The position numbers and the translations under genes are program-made. From assembly GCA_025927515.1 (NCBI GenBank), contig JAICLG010000200.1:1-5537 (forward strand): a stretch of 5,537 bases of DNA, given 5' to 3'. The notes under the pieces were generated by a model. That model had not been told where the DNA came from. It saw only the letters and a program-made list of their open reading frames with translations, and ran no database searches. Positions 1-5,537 of the stretch are shown here, in pieces; positions within the stretch are counted from its first letter, which is position 1; each line of letters begins with the position of its first letter. Source of the DNA: Hyphomicrobium sp. (GTDB taxonomy: Bacteria; Pseudomonadota; Alphaproteobacteria; Rhizobiales; Hyphomicrobiaceae).

Positions 1-398
1 ATCTTGCGGCCGACCTGCCCGAGATGGGTGAAACCGAAGCCCTTCTGATATTTTAGCCCATAGCCCAGCGCGCGGTCGATCCCGATATGGGCGAGCCAGA
101 TCATGGCAATCGACAGCGTCAGCGGGTCCGGCAGCAGGAAGCCGGCCGTCATCAGCGCCACCGGCAGCATGTAGCAATGGGCGGCATTGTAGACGATGGC
201 CCCGGTGCGGGCGTCCGCCAGATAGGCGGCAAAGCTGAGGTCCGGCACCAGGAAAAGTATGCCGAAAATCCACCACGAGCCGCCCCGCGTTGCATAGAGC
301 AATACCATGCCGGCAAACAGCGTCAGCCCCTCCAGGCGGAGAATGACATTGATGCCTCCGCTGACCACACCGGCCTCCCGTGCCTCTGCTTCGTCCAT
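1..398 (-). CDS. DUF4260 family integral membrane protein, 3' end cut by window edge
   Basis: Read on the minus strand, 132 codons are open up to the window edge, so only the last few residues should be missing. The protein is strongly hydrophobic, with about four membrane segments near residues 21-37, 41-59, 76-90 and 95-108. Landmarks that I recognise from DUF4260 are RLEG (21-24), GGSWWIFGILFLVPDLS (39-55), YNAAHCYMLP (70-79), WLAHIGIDRALGYGLKY (101-117) and GFGFTHLG (120-127). The family has no established biochemical function, so none is assigned; it would act in the cytoplasmic membrane. The ATG at 398 is chosen because a GGGAGGA Shine-Dalgarno sequence at 405-411 lies 6 nt upstream. 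The nearby ATG at 405 is in another frame and gives a different, non-family peptide. The gene is divergent from pccB across 134 bp, and nothing indicates a shared function. Family assignment is from remembered motif patterns, not a search. Confidence 0.85.
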   Translation of the reverse strand, partial: MDEAEAREAGVVSGGINVILRLEGLTLFAGMVLLYATRGGSWWIFGILFLVPDLSFAAYLADARTGAIVYNAAHCYMLPVALMTAGFLLPDPLTLSIAMIWLAHIGIDRALGYGLKYQKGFGFTHLGQVGRK

Positions 399-532
399 CG
401 GCCATCCTCCCGAAACGATCGCGATTTCAGGCCGTTGTAGCGGCAAAAGGTGACGGAAAGCAGCTTTTGGTTTGCCGGACAGGCTGTTAGAACCGGAAAA
501 ATTGCCTCTGAAAAAGGACGGGCGGAAGGCCG

Positions 533-2065
533 ATGAAGGACATTCTGGATACCCTCGAGGAACGGCGCGCGGGCGCCAAGCTTGGCGGCGGCGTAAAGCG
601 CATCGAGGCGCAACACGCCCGCGGCAAACTGACTGCCCGCGAGCGCATTGAGCTCTTGCTCGACAAGGGCTCGTTCGAGGAGTTCGACATGTTCGTCGAG
701 CACCGCTCGACCGAATTCGGCATGGAAAAGTCCAAGGTGCCGGGCGATGGCGTCGTCACCGGCTGGGGCACGGTCAACGGCCGCAAGACCTTCGTCTTCG
801 CCAAGGATTTTACGGTGTTCGGCGGCTCGCTCTCGGAAACCCATGCGCTGAAGATTACAAAACTCCAGGATATGGCGATGAAGGCGAGGGCGCCGATCGT
901 CGGGCTCTATGACGCCGGCGGTGCGCGCATCCAGGAAGGCGTCGCGGCGCTCGCGGGCTATTCCTACGTGTTCCGCCGCAACGTCGTGGCCTCAGGCGTG
1001 ATCCCGCAGATCTCCGTCATCATGGGCCCCTGTGCCGGCGGCGACGTCTATTCGCCGGCGATGACCGACTTCATCTTCATGGTGAAGAACACGAGCTACA
1101 TGTTCGTCACTGGCCCGGACGTGGTGAAGACCGTCACCAACGAGGTCGTCACCGCCGAGGAACTCGGCGGCGCTTCCGTGCATGCGACCAAATCCTCGAT
1201 CGCCGACGGCGCCTTCGAGAATGATGTCGACGCGCTGTTGCAGATGCGCCGGCTGATCGACTTTTTGCCGTCGAACAACACCGATGGCGTGCCGGAATGG
1301 CCGAGCTTCGATTCGATCGAGCGGGTCGACATGTCGCTCGATACGCTGATCCCCGAAAATCCGAACAAGCCCTACGACATGAAGGAGCTGATCCTCAAGG
1401 TCGTGGACGAGGGCGACTTCTTCGAGATTTCGGAGGCGTTCGCCAAGAACATCGTCACCGGCTTCGGCCGCATCGCCGGCCGCACGGTTGGCTTCGTCGC
1501 CAACCAGCCGATGGTGCTGGCCGGCGTGCTCGACAGCGACGCCTCGCGGAAAGCGGCGCGCTTCGTGCGCTTCTGCGATGCCTTCAACATTCCGATCGTC
1601 ACCTTCGTCGACGTGCCGGGCTTCCTGCCGGGCACCGCGCAGGAATATGGCGGCCTGATCAAGCACGGCGCCAAACTCCTGTTCGCCTATTCGCAATGCA
1701 CGGTGCCGCTGGTGACCGTGATCACCCGCAAGGCCTATGGCGGCGCGTTCGACGTCATGGCGTCGAAGGAAATCGGCGCCGATATGAACTACGCCTGGCC
1801 GACAGCCCAGATCGCCGTCATGGGCGCCAAGGGCGCGGTGGAAATCATCTTCCGCAGCGACATCGGTGACCCCGACAAGATCGCCGCGCGAACCAGGGAA
1901 TACGAGGATCGGTTTTTATCGCCGTTCATCGCCGCCGAGCGCGGCTATCTCGACGACGTGATCATGCCGCATTCGACACGCCGCCGCATCGCGCGGGCGC
2001 TCGCGATGCTCAGGGATAAGCATGTCGAGATGCCGCTGAAGAAGCACGACAATTTGCCGTTGTGA
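533..2065 (+). CDS. pccB: Propionyl-CoA carboxylase beta chain (carboxyltransferase subunit)
   Basis: The 510-residue product is the carboxyltransferase half of a biotin-dependent acyl-CoA carboxylase. It moves the carboxyl group from carboxybiotin on the PccA subunit to propionyl-CoA, giving methylmalonyl-CoA, in the cytosol. The length is normal for the family. The N-terminal crotonase-fold half carries GGARIQEG (129-136) and the oxyanion-type loop GPCAGG (165-170). The C-terminal half carries [15 protein letters not shown] (360-374) and [12 protein letters not shown] (398-409). Asp407 falls at the position known from Streptomyces PccB/AccB work to favour propionyl-CoA (Asp) over acetyl-CoA (Ile), which supports PCC rather than ACC. 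The ATG at 533 follows a purine-rich GGAAGG at 524-529 (3 nt spacing) with an AAGGA at 514-518 further up. No frameshift is seen. The partner gene pccA is not in the window, and the space directly downstream is taken by an opposing low-GC gene. Methylcrotonyl- or geranyl-CoA carboxylase is less likely given the close PccB match. Confidence 0.96.
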   Translation: MKDILDTLEERRAGAKLGGGVKRIEAQHARGKLTARERIELLLDKGSFEEFDMFVEHRSTEFGMEKSKVPGDGVVTGWGTVNGRKTFVFAKDFTVFGGSLSETHALKITKLQDMAMKARAPIVGLYDAGGARIQEGVAALAGYSYVFRRNVVASGVIPQISVIMGPCAGGDVYSPAMTDFIFMVKNTSYMFVTGPDVVKTVTNEVVTAEELGGASVHATKSSIADGAFENDVDALLQMRRLIDFLPSNNTDGVPEWPSFDSIERVDMSLDTLIPENPNKPYDMKELILKVVDEGDFFEISEAFAKNIVTGFGRIAGRTVGFVANQPMVLAGVLDSDASRKAARFVRFCDAFNIPIVTFVDVPGFLPGTAQEYGGLIKHGAKLLFAYSQCTVPLVTVITRKAYGGAFDVMASKEIGADMNYAWPTAQIAVMGAKGAVEIIFRSDIGDPDKIAARTREYEDRFLSPFIAAERGYLDDVIMPHSTRRRIARALAMLRDKHVEMPLKKHDNLPL

Positions 2066-2075
2066 GGGCGAGAAG

Positions 2076-3350
2076 CTATTTCCCAACGGCCATGCGCTGC
2101 ATTATTGCCTTCTCGACCAAAAGCTTGACTGTCGGGTCGATGTTCTTGAGCTCAAGCTTCGACGAAAATTCTACCGGACCGAGTTCAAGAAACAGCTTTC
2201 CAAACACTTCATCGGCGAAACTGCTTGAGACGAGATGAATGTCGGTGAAGTCGACGACGACCCGGTTTCCCTCGAGGAACGCGATCAAGTTTTTCAGCTT
2301 ATTCCTGACGGGTGTGCCGGCAGGGCGCGAGCCAAATGAAACGCTCTCGTTCCTTAGCACAAAAGAGATATTCCCGTCGGCGGTCGGTTCGTATTTTAGT
2401 TCGATCATGTCGACGGGAACGTGGCCACGAGATTTGATATTAAGCGCTTCTTCCAGCAACAGCGGTTGAGTGTAGTCGATTGCGCAAACGACAACGGCTC
2501 CAGGCAAGAAGACGGGTTCTTTTCGGGTGTGCATTCCAGTTTTCGGAGTGTAGTAAAGGGTTGCGTTCCCGGAGTGAAGGCTGAAATTAGCACCGCTTTT
2601 TACGGCGATTTGATAACTACCGTAGAGGCCGTTGCCTTGGCCTATTGACTTGTCTCGCGTGACTCCTTGTTCAATGGCTTTGGCCAAAGCGTCAACATCG
2701 GAGCCAATCTTTAGGCCAGACGATTTTAGCGATTTTGGGATGCCGATTCCGCTGTCGCAAACAACAAACTCAACTCTTTTTTTGTTTTTGAAAGAAGTAA
2801 GCTGAATTAGGCCGCCGCGCGCCGACTCTGAATGAACCAAAACGTTGTCTGTTATTTCATTGATCGACCATTCGATGGCTTTGAAATGCGAGCGATTGAA
2901 GTTGGTAATGCTCGCTAGAATCTTATTTAAGATGTCATCTACAATCCTATGCTGTTCGTCCGAGGTTCGATACCTAAGGGCGGGTTGATGGACGGGGCTC
3001 GTAAACTCCGAGTGCGGATAGGCATCCGGCTCAATCAGGTGAGCCCAATTGGAATTGCAAAAAAGGCGATTTAGGTTTTTGTCGTCCGGTAAGATCAATT
3101 CGAAATCGATTTTGTTTTCTCGATAGTACTCCGTAGCAGTAGCGAGGGCCAACATTGGTGGCGCGTGAGTAAAGGTGCAGTTTGTGAAGTCGAGGATGAT
3201 GTCCAAATACCCTCGATCTACGGTCAATTCCCGGATGGCTCCGACTAGTCGGCGAAATTGAGTGATGTCGTAGTAGCCGCTTATCTCAATGCGAGGCCCT
3301 AATATCGATAGCTGACAACTGCGATCATTTGACGTCGAGGTTGGGGACAT
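2076..3350 (-). CDS. STAS-like / GHKL ATPase / STAS-like (DUF4325) fusion protein
   Basis: The 424-residue product has three visible parts. Residues 21-102 look STAS-like: a strand LDIILDFTNCTF (49-60), then a helix and a second strand DFELILPDD (82-90). Residues 155-270 form a GHKL ATPase core. It has an N-box WSINEITDNVLVHS (161-174; E165, N169), a D-box CDSGIGIP (198-205) and a glycine lid GQGNGLYG (237-244). Residues 361-391 hold VVVDFTDIHLVSSSFADEV (364-382), typical of STAS-like DUF4325. There is no DHp histidine helix, receiver or membrane segment, so it is not a classical sensor kinase and is probably cytosolic. By analogy with SpoIIAB/SpoIIAA it may be a self-contained signalling switch; this is inference. 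ATG 3350 is chosen over an upstream open extension: AGAGGA lies just upstream and the STAS-like homology starts soon after. ATG 3383 has no ribosome site. It converges on pccB with a 10-bp gap. Its low GC contrasts with its neighbours. Target and biological role are unknown. Confidence 0.82.
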   Translation of the reverse strand: MSPTSTSNDRSCQLSILGPRIEISGYYDITQFRRLVGAIRELTVDRGYLDIILDFTNCTFTHAPPMLALATATEYYRENKIDFELILPDDKNLNRLFCNSNWAHLIEPDAYPHSEFTSPVHQPALRYRTSDEQHRIVDDILNKILASITNFNRSHFKAIEWSINEITDNVLVHSESARGGLIQLTSFKNKKRVEFVVCDSGIGIPKSLKSSGLKIGSDVDALAKAIEQGVTRDKSIGQGNGLYGSYQIAVKSGANFSLHSGNATLYYTPKTGMHTRKEPVFLPGAVVVCAIDYTQPLLLEEALNIKSRGHVPVDMIELKYEPTADGNISFVLRNESVSFGSRPAGTPVRNKLKNLIAFLEGNRVVVDFTDIHLVSSSFADEVFGKLFLELGPVEFSSKLELKNIDPTVKLLVEKAIMQRMAVGK

Positions 3351-3353
3351 CTT

Positions 3354-3359
3354 TCCTCT
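3354..3359 (-). promoter_or_regulatory. Ribosome binding site of the STAS-ATPase gene
   Basis: The minus strand reads AGAGGA followed by AAG and then the ATG at 3350. The spacing is slightly short, but this is the only good Shine-Dalgarno near any candidate start. It decides the start at 3350 rather than 3383 or the far-upstream extension that runs antisense through the small membrane gene. Confidence 0.55.
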
Positions 3360-3381
3360 TAGGAAGCACCGGCATTTGGAC

Positions 3382-3411
3382 ATTATTGCGCGAGATTCTA
3401 TGGACTTACAA
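3382..3411 (-). promoter_or_regulatory. Possible sigma70-type promoter of the STAS-ATPase gene
   Basis: On the minus strand, TTGTAA (3406-3411) is followed by an 18-bp spacer and AATAAT (3382-3387), matching the -35 and -10 consensus at 4/6 and 5/6 positions. Transcription would begin near 3375 and leave about 25 nt of leader before the ATG at 3350. That agrees with the start chosen and would exclude the ATG at 3383, which overlaps the -10. AT-rich DNA gives such matches by chance, so this is tentative. Confidence 0.3.
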
Positions 3412-3524
3412 CTCGACGAAGGGATTGCCGGTTGTAGTCTTGCCGCTTTGCACAATTTCCGATCTAGCGGGTAGGGCGCAGCGACCGACAAGTCACCCAA
3501 ACTGGCTCCACAGGCTTGAATCAC

Positions 3525-3872
3525 ATGACGGTAGACGATCCTCCCGACGAGATTTCGCAGCTCGAAGCTGACATCGAGGAGCTGGCCGAGACGGCGGAAA
3601 GCTGCCGGAAGTTCATCTTGGGCTCCAAGGTCGCGATCGCCGGCGGTGTCGCCTTGCTGCTCATTGCGGTGCTCGGGCTGTTCGAGGTCGGCATGTCCGG
3701 CGCGCTGGCATCGATCGCGTTGATGTTGGGCGGGGTCGTTGCCCTCGGGTCGAATGTCAGCACGTTGCGGCAGACGGAGGCTGCCATCCATGCCGCGGAG
3801 GCGCGACGTTCGGCGCTGATCGGCCGCATCGACCTGCGCGTGGTTCACGATGCGCCGGTGAAGCTGATGTGA
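3525..3872 (+). CDS. Small coiled-coil / two-helix membrane protein, function unknown
   Basis: The product is 115 residues and I cannot name its family. An acidic, heptad-like N-terminal stretch (about 8-28, ISQLEADIEELAETAESCRK) precedes two hydrophobic segments. These lie near residues 36-53 (VAIAGGVALLLIAVLGLF) and 58-76 (GMSGALASIALMLGGVVALG region). A charged C-terminal helix follows, near 80-103 (LRQTEAAIHAAEARRSALIG). The expected topology is a membrane hairpin with both helical ends on the same side, presumably cytoplasmic; there is no cleavable signal peptide. ATG 3525 is preferred, with a weak CAGG at 3511-3514 ten nt upstream. A TTG at 3516 could add three residues but leaves only 1 nt after that site. 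GC-rich codon use fits the host chromosome, unlike the gene to its left. It converges on the MarR-GNAT gene with 59 bp between, where I saw no convincing terminator hairpin. Confidence 0.75.
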   Translation: MTVDDPPDEISQLEADIEELAETAESCRKFILGSKVAIAGGVALLLIAVLGLFEVGMSGALASIALMLGGVVALGSNVSTLRQTEAAIHAAEARRSALIGRIDLRVVHDAPVKLM

Positions 3873-3931
3873 CGAGCGCAGGGCGGATCAGGCCCAAGCC
3901 GTGCCCCGTCAAATCCGTTCGGACGTCTGCA

Positions 3932-4804
3932 TCAGAGTTGTTTTTCGAAGAATAGATCCGGATAGGGATCGTCGTTGAAGCGGTCGATTTCGATCCAGCC
4001 GGTGCTGCGGTAGAGCTGGCCCGCCTCGGGCAATGCGCTGTTGGTGTCGAGGCGGAGTATCCTGATCGACAGATTCCGCGCAGCCGCCTCGGCGGTCTCC
4101 ATGAGGCGTCGTCCAATTCCCAATCCGCGTGCCGACGGCGCGACCCAGAGCCGCTTGATTTCCGCAAGCTCGCTCCCGTTCCCCTTCAATCCGACGCAAC
4201 CGAGCGGCAGGCCATCCGACATCGCGGCTAGGAACGCCCCGCGCGGGGACATCATGTCGGTGGCGTGCGGATCACGCGACAGCGAGACCTCGAATCCCCC
4301 CTTGAAGCGGCGTGAGAGCTCGCGATAGTACTCGCCAAGACAGTGGCGGGCCGCGTCGCCTCTCGGATCGACTTCTTCGATGCTGATCCGGCTACGCCCG
4401 AAAGCGGCCGCGATCATGTCCATCGCGGCGAGCAGCGCGTCGGGGCTGCTGTGACGGGCGAGCAGGGTCTCGGCTTGCGAATTGGACATCGCCTCGTAAG
4501 CGTTGAATTCATGACGGCCGGTGCGCGTGAGCTTTGCGATGCGCCGGCGTGCATCATGCCGATGCGGCATCGTCGTGATGAGACCCTCGTCTTCCAGGCC
4601 GCGGAGCAGGCGGCTCATCAGCCCCGAGTCGAGACCGAGATAATCGCGCAGCTCTCCGACGTCGACCCGCCCGCGGCCGATCGCGTTGAGCACGCGCGCA
4701 GCGCCAAGCGGCCGACCGCGTCCGAGGAATGACGAGTCAAGCGCGCCGACTTCCGAGGTGACGGCGCGGTTGAAACGGCGAACGCGTGAGACCGGGTCGA
4801 GCAT
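3932..4804 (-). CDS. MarR-type regulator fused to GNAT N-acetyltransferase
   Basis: The 290-residue bifunctional protein belongs to the widespread HTH/GNAT fusion family and is near its usual length. The N-terminal MarR winged helix spans about 5-140. The opening VRRFNR (8-13) is typical. The recognition-helix region is LDSGLMSRLLRGLEDEGLI (58-76). The wing contains HDARRRIAKLTRTGR (83-97). The C-terminal GNAT domain spans about 140-290. It has acetyl-CoA motif A, KRLWVAPSARGLGIGRRLM (217-235), with the R-G-L-G-I-G pyrophosphate loop at 226-231, and the motif B tyrosine in LYRSTGW (264-270). It should bind DNA as a dimer and acetylate an unidentified small molecule or protein. The start at 4804 is kept because the family-typical N-terminus begins right there, although no Shine-Dalgarno precedes it. 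A palindrome and promoter abut the start, pointing to autoregulation. It is divergent from the lyase-family gene. Confidence 0.92.
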   Translation of the reverse strand: MLDPVSRVRRFNRAVTSEVGALDSSFLGRGRPLGAARVLNAIGRGRVDVGELRDYLGLDSGLMSRLLRGLEDEGLITTMPHRHDARRRIAKLTRTGRHEFNAYEAMSNSQAETLLARHSSPDALLAAMDMIAAAFGRSRISIEEVDPRGDAARHCLGEYYRELSRRFKGGFEVSLSRDPHATDMMSPRGAFLAAMSDGLPLGCVGLKGNGSELAEIKRLWVAPSARGLGIGRRLMETAEAAARNLSIRILRLDTNSALPEAGQLYRSTGWIEIDRFNDDPYPDLFFEKQL

Positions 4805-4828
4805 ATTATCGGACTTTAGTCAGATAAT
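4805..4828. promoter_or_regulatory. 24-bp palindromic operator, probable MarR-family binding site
   Basis: The outer arms ATTATC (4805-4810) and GATAAT (4823-4828) enclose inner arms GACT (4812-4815) and AGTC (4818-4821), centred between 4816 and 4817. Twenty of 24 positions are self-complementary; only 4811/4822 and the central TT break symmetry. The size and symmetry suit a MarR dimer. The palindrome touches the MarR-GNAT start codon and covers its proposed -10 (4813-4818), so binding should block transcription. The assignment to this regulator is inferred from position. Confidence 0.65.
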
Positions 4829-4840
4829 GGTTTCTGTCAA
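4813..4840 (-). promoter_or_regulatory. Sigma70-type promoter of the MarR-GNAT gene
   Basis: The minus strand has a perfect -35 TTGACA (4835-4840), a 16-bp spacer and a -10 TAAAGT (4813-4818; 4/6 match). The normal distance from the -10 puts the transcript start within about 2 nt of the ATG at 4804. The message would be leaderless or nearly so, which explains the missing Shine-Dalgarno. The -10 lies inside the palindrome at 4805-4828. Confidence 0.55.
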
Positions 4841-4863
4841 TCGGGCGTGCCGCCGAGTGTCGT

Positions 4864-4891
4864 TTGAAATATCGGCGGATTGCGCTACGCT
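4864..4891 (+). promoter_or_regulatory. Possible promoter of the lyase-family gene
   Basis: TTGAAA (4864-4869), a 16-bp spacer and TACGCT (4886-4891) resemble sigma70 -35 and -10 elements at 5/6 and 4/6 positions. Transcription would start near 4898, about 42 nt before the ATG at 4940. The palindrome at 4805-4828 lies upstream of this -35, so its effect on this promoter is uncertain. Confidence 0.35.
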
Positions 4892-4939
4892 GGTGCATCC
4901 TAGGAAGCGAACGAGAACAACAGCCAGGGAGCCGCGCCC

Positions 4940-5537
4940 ATGCCCCGTCATCCCGATTTCGTGCCCCAAGGCGTTATCCCGGCGGTGCTGCTGCCGTTCC
5001 ACACCGATCTCTCCATTGACGAGCCGAGTTTTCGCGCGCATTTGCGCGACGTGGCCTCGGTGCAGGGGCTCTCGGCGATCACGGTCAATGCGCATTCCAC
5101 CGAGGTCGCCTCCTGCACATTGGACGAGCAGCGACGGGTGATGGAGATCGCGGGCGAGGAGGTCGGCGCCAAGCTGCCTATCATTCACGGCATCTGGGCG
5201 GACGGCAGCCTCGAGGCGGCGCGGATCGCGCGGCAGGCGCAGGCAGGTGGCGCTTCAGCGCTGCTGGTGTTTCCGCCGGCGCCATTCACGCTGGGGCAAT
5301 CACCGGAGATGGCGCTGGCGCATTTCAAGACCATTGCGGCGACAAGCGACCTGCCGCTGATCGTGTTTCAATATCCCTTGGCGACGGGGCAAGGTGATCC
5401 GGCGGCGACGCTGGAGCGGTTGTTCGAGGAGGTGCCGACCATCCGCGCCATCAAGGACTGGACGCCGCAGGTCCCGCAGCACGAGAGCCAGATCCGCGCA
5501 TTGCAGGGGCGCAAGCGGCCGATCAACGTGCTCTCCA
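4940..5537 (+). CDS. DapA-like aldolase/lyase (DHDPS/NAL family), 3' end cut by window edge
   Basis: The first 199 residues of a class I, Schiff-base (beta/alpha)8 enzyme of the dihydrodipicolinate synthase/N-acetylneuraminate lyase family are present; members are usually about 290-310 residues. Landmarks are GVIPAVLLPF (11-20), NAHSTEV (50-56, in place of the GTTGE loop), IIHGIWADG (81-89), LLVFPPAPF (108-116), IVFQYP (141-146) and AIKDWT (170-175). Lys172 aligns with the Schiff-base Lys161 of E. coli DapA. By hand alignment the proton-relay residues Thr44, Tyr107 and Tyr133 become His52, Ala114 and Phe143, and Arg138 becomes Ala148. It is therefore probably not the lysine-pathway enzyme but a paralogue acting on another 2-oxo acid or hydroxy acid; the substrate is unknown. 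AGGGA at 4926-4930 sits 9 nt before the ATG and supports the start. It is divergent from the MarR-GNAT gene and may be its target. Confidence 0.9.
   Translation, partial: MPRHPDFVPQGVIPAVLLPFHTDLSIDEPSFRAHLRDVASVQGLSAITVNAHSTEVASCTLDEQRRVMEIAGEEVGAKLPIIHGIWADGSLEAARIARQAQAGGASALLVFPPAPFTLGQSPEMALAHFKTIAATSDLPLIVFQYPLATGQGDPAATLERLFEEVPTIRAIKDWTPQVPQHESQIRALQGRKRPINVLS

Larger units (their letters stand above)
2066..3480. other. Low-GC patch, probably horizontally acquired
   Basis: Base composition drops sharply directly after the pccB stop and recovers only shortly before the small membrane gene. Hand-counted 60-base rows starting at 2281, 2581, 2761 and 3061 give about 55, 48, 40 and 35% GC. 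Rows starting at 1501 and 1561 inside pccB give about 73 and 60%. Runs of AAA, TTT, ATT and AAT codons are frequent inside and rare outside. The patch is essentially one gene plus its upstream region. The right boundary is a guess within roughly 3420-3480. I saw no transposase, integrase, tRNA, or terminal direct or inverted repeat at the edges, so the mode of entry is unknown. Confidence 0.65.

Noticed and set aside
399..532. Possible PccR-type propionate-responsive site upstream of pccB
   Set aside because: The TTTGCAAA repeats known from Rhodobacter PccR sites are absent. A short TTTGCCGG/CCGGAAAA pairing is too weak to call, and no good -35/-10 pair was found.
323..844. Minus-strand frame of 173 codons across the pccB 5' end
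   Set aside because: It is antisense to a clear pccB and overlaps the DUF4260 start; the composition is that of a shadow frame.
992..1696. Minus-strand frame of 234 codons inside pccB
   Set aside because: The His/Asp/Arg-rich shadow composition and complete overlap with a well-conserved gene make coding unlikely.
1297..1869. Plus-strand frame of 190 codons inside pccB
   Set aside because: It is a second-frame shadow, rich in Arg, with no motif.
2066..3480. Insertion sequence or integrative element ends at the low-GC patch
   Set aside because: No terminal inverted repeats, flanking direct repeats, tRNA or recombinase gene could be seen by eye.
3351..3848. Open 5' extension of the STAS-ATPase frame, which would give a 590-residue protein
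   Set aside because: The added part runs antisense through the small membrane gene, is arginine/glutamine-rich without domain character, and has no ribosome site. GC-rich DNA often leaves the opposite frame open. The start at 3350 with AGAGGA is better.
3873..3931. Possible terminator hairpin (GGGC ... GCCC) between the convergent small membrane and MarR-GNAT genes
   Set aside because: Only about 4 bp of stem and no T tract on either strand.
4820..5188. Minus-strand frame of 122 codons opposite the lyase-family gene
   Set aside because: It is antisense to a family-matching gene and crosses the divergent promoter region.

Overview
The window looks like chromosomal DNA from a GC-rich alphaproteobacterium, most likely Bradyrhizobium or a close relative. 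This is inferred from about 60-70% GC in the core genes, GC-ending codons, and the protein types (a rhizobial-type propionyl-CoA carboxylase beta chain, a DUF4260 membrane protein, and a MarR-GNAT fusion). No rRNA, tRNA, CRISPR array, transposase or integrase was seen.

Layout, left to right. (1) Positions 1-398, minus: a DUF4260 membrane protein running off the left edge. (2) Positions 533-2065, plus: a complete acyl-CoA carboxylase carboxyltransferase subunit of the propionyl-CoA type (pccB), divergent from DUF4260 across 134 bp. (3) Positions 2076-3350, minus: a 424-residue protein with a STAS-like segment, a GHKL/histidine-kinase-type ATPase core and a C-terminal STAS-like (DUF4325) segment. 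It converges tail to tail on pccB with only 10 bp between the stops. It sits in a patch clearly poorer in GC than everything around it and is the main accessory element here. (4) Positions 3525-3872, plus: a small protein with coiled-coil-like ends around a two-helix membrane hairpin; function unknown. (5) Positions 3932-4804, minus: a MarR-type DNA-binding domain fused to a GNAT acetyltransferase. (6) Positions 4940-5537, plus: a dihydrodipicolinate synthase/N-acetylneuraminate lyase family protein cut by the right edge, divergent from the MarR-GNAT gene.

Two points deserve most attention. The first is the STAS-ATPase-STAS protein: one chain joins the kinase-like and antagonist-like modules that are separate proteins in SpoIIAB/SpoIIAA-type partner switches, and it lies in apparently acquired DNA. 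The second is the 135 bp between the MarR-GNAT and lyase-family genes. It holds a near-perfect 24-bp palindrome touching the MarR-GNAT start codon and overlapping a good sigma70-like promoter, which suggests an autoregulated, possibly leaderless transcript. The divergent lyase-family protein keeps the Schiff-base lysine but has lost the residues of the DapA proton relay, so it is unlikely to be the lysine-pathway enzyme.

The genes do not form one obvious pathway. pccB belongs to propionyl-CoA metabolism, but its biotin-carrying partner pccA is not in the window. The right-hand pair may be a regulator and its target. The middle STAS-ATPase gene looks like an independent insertion.
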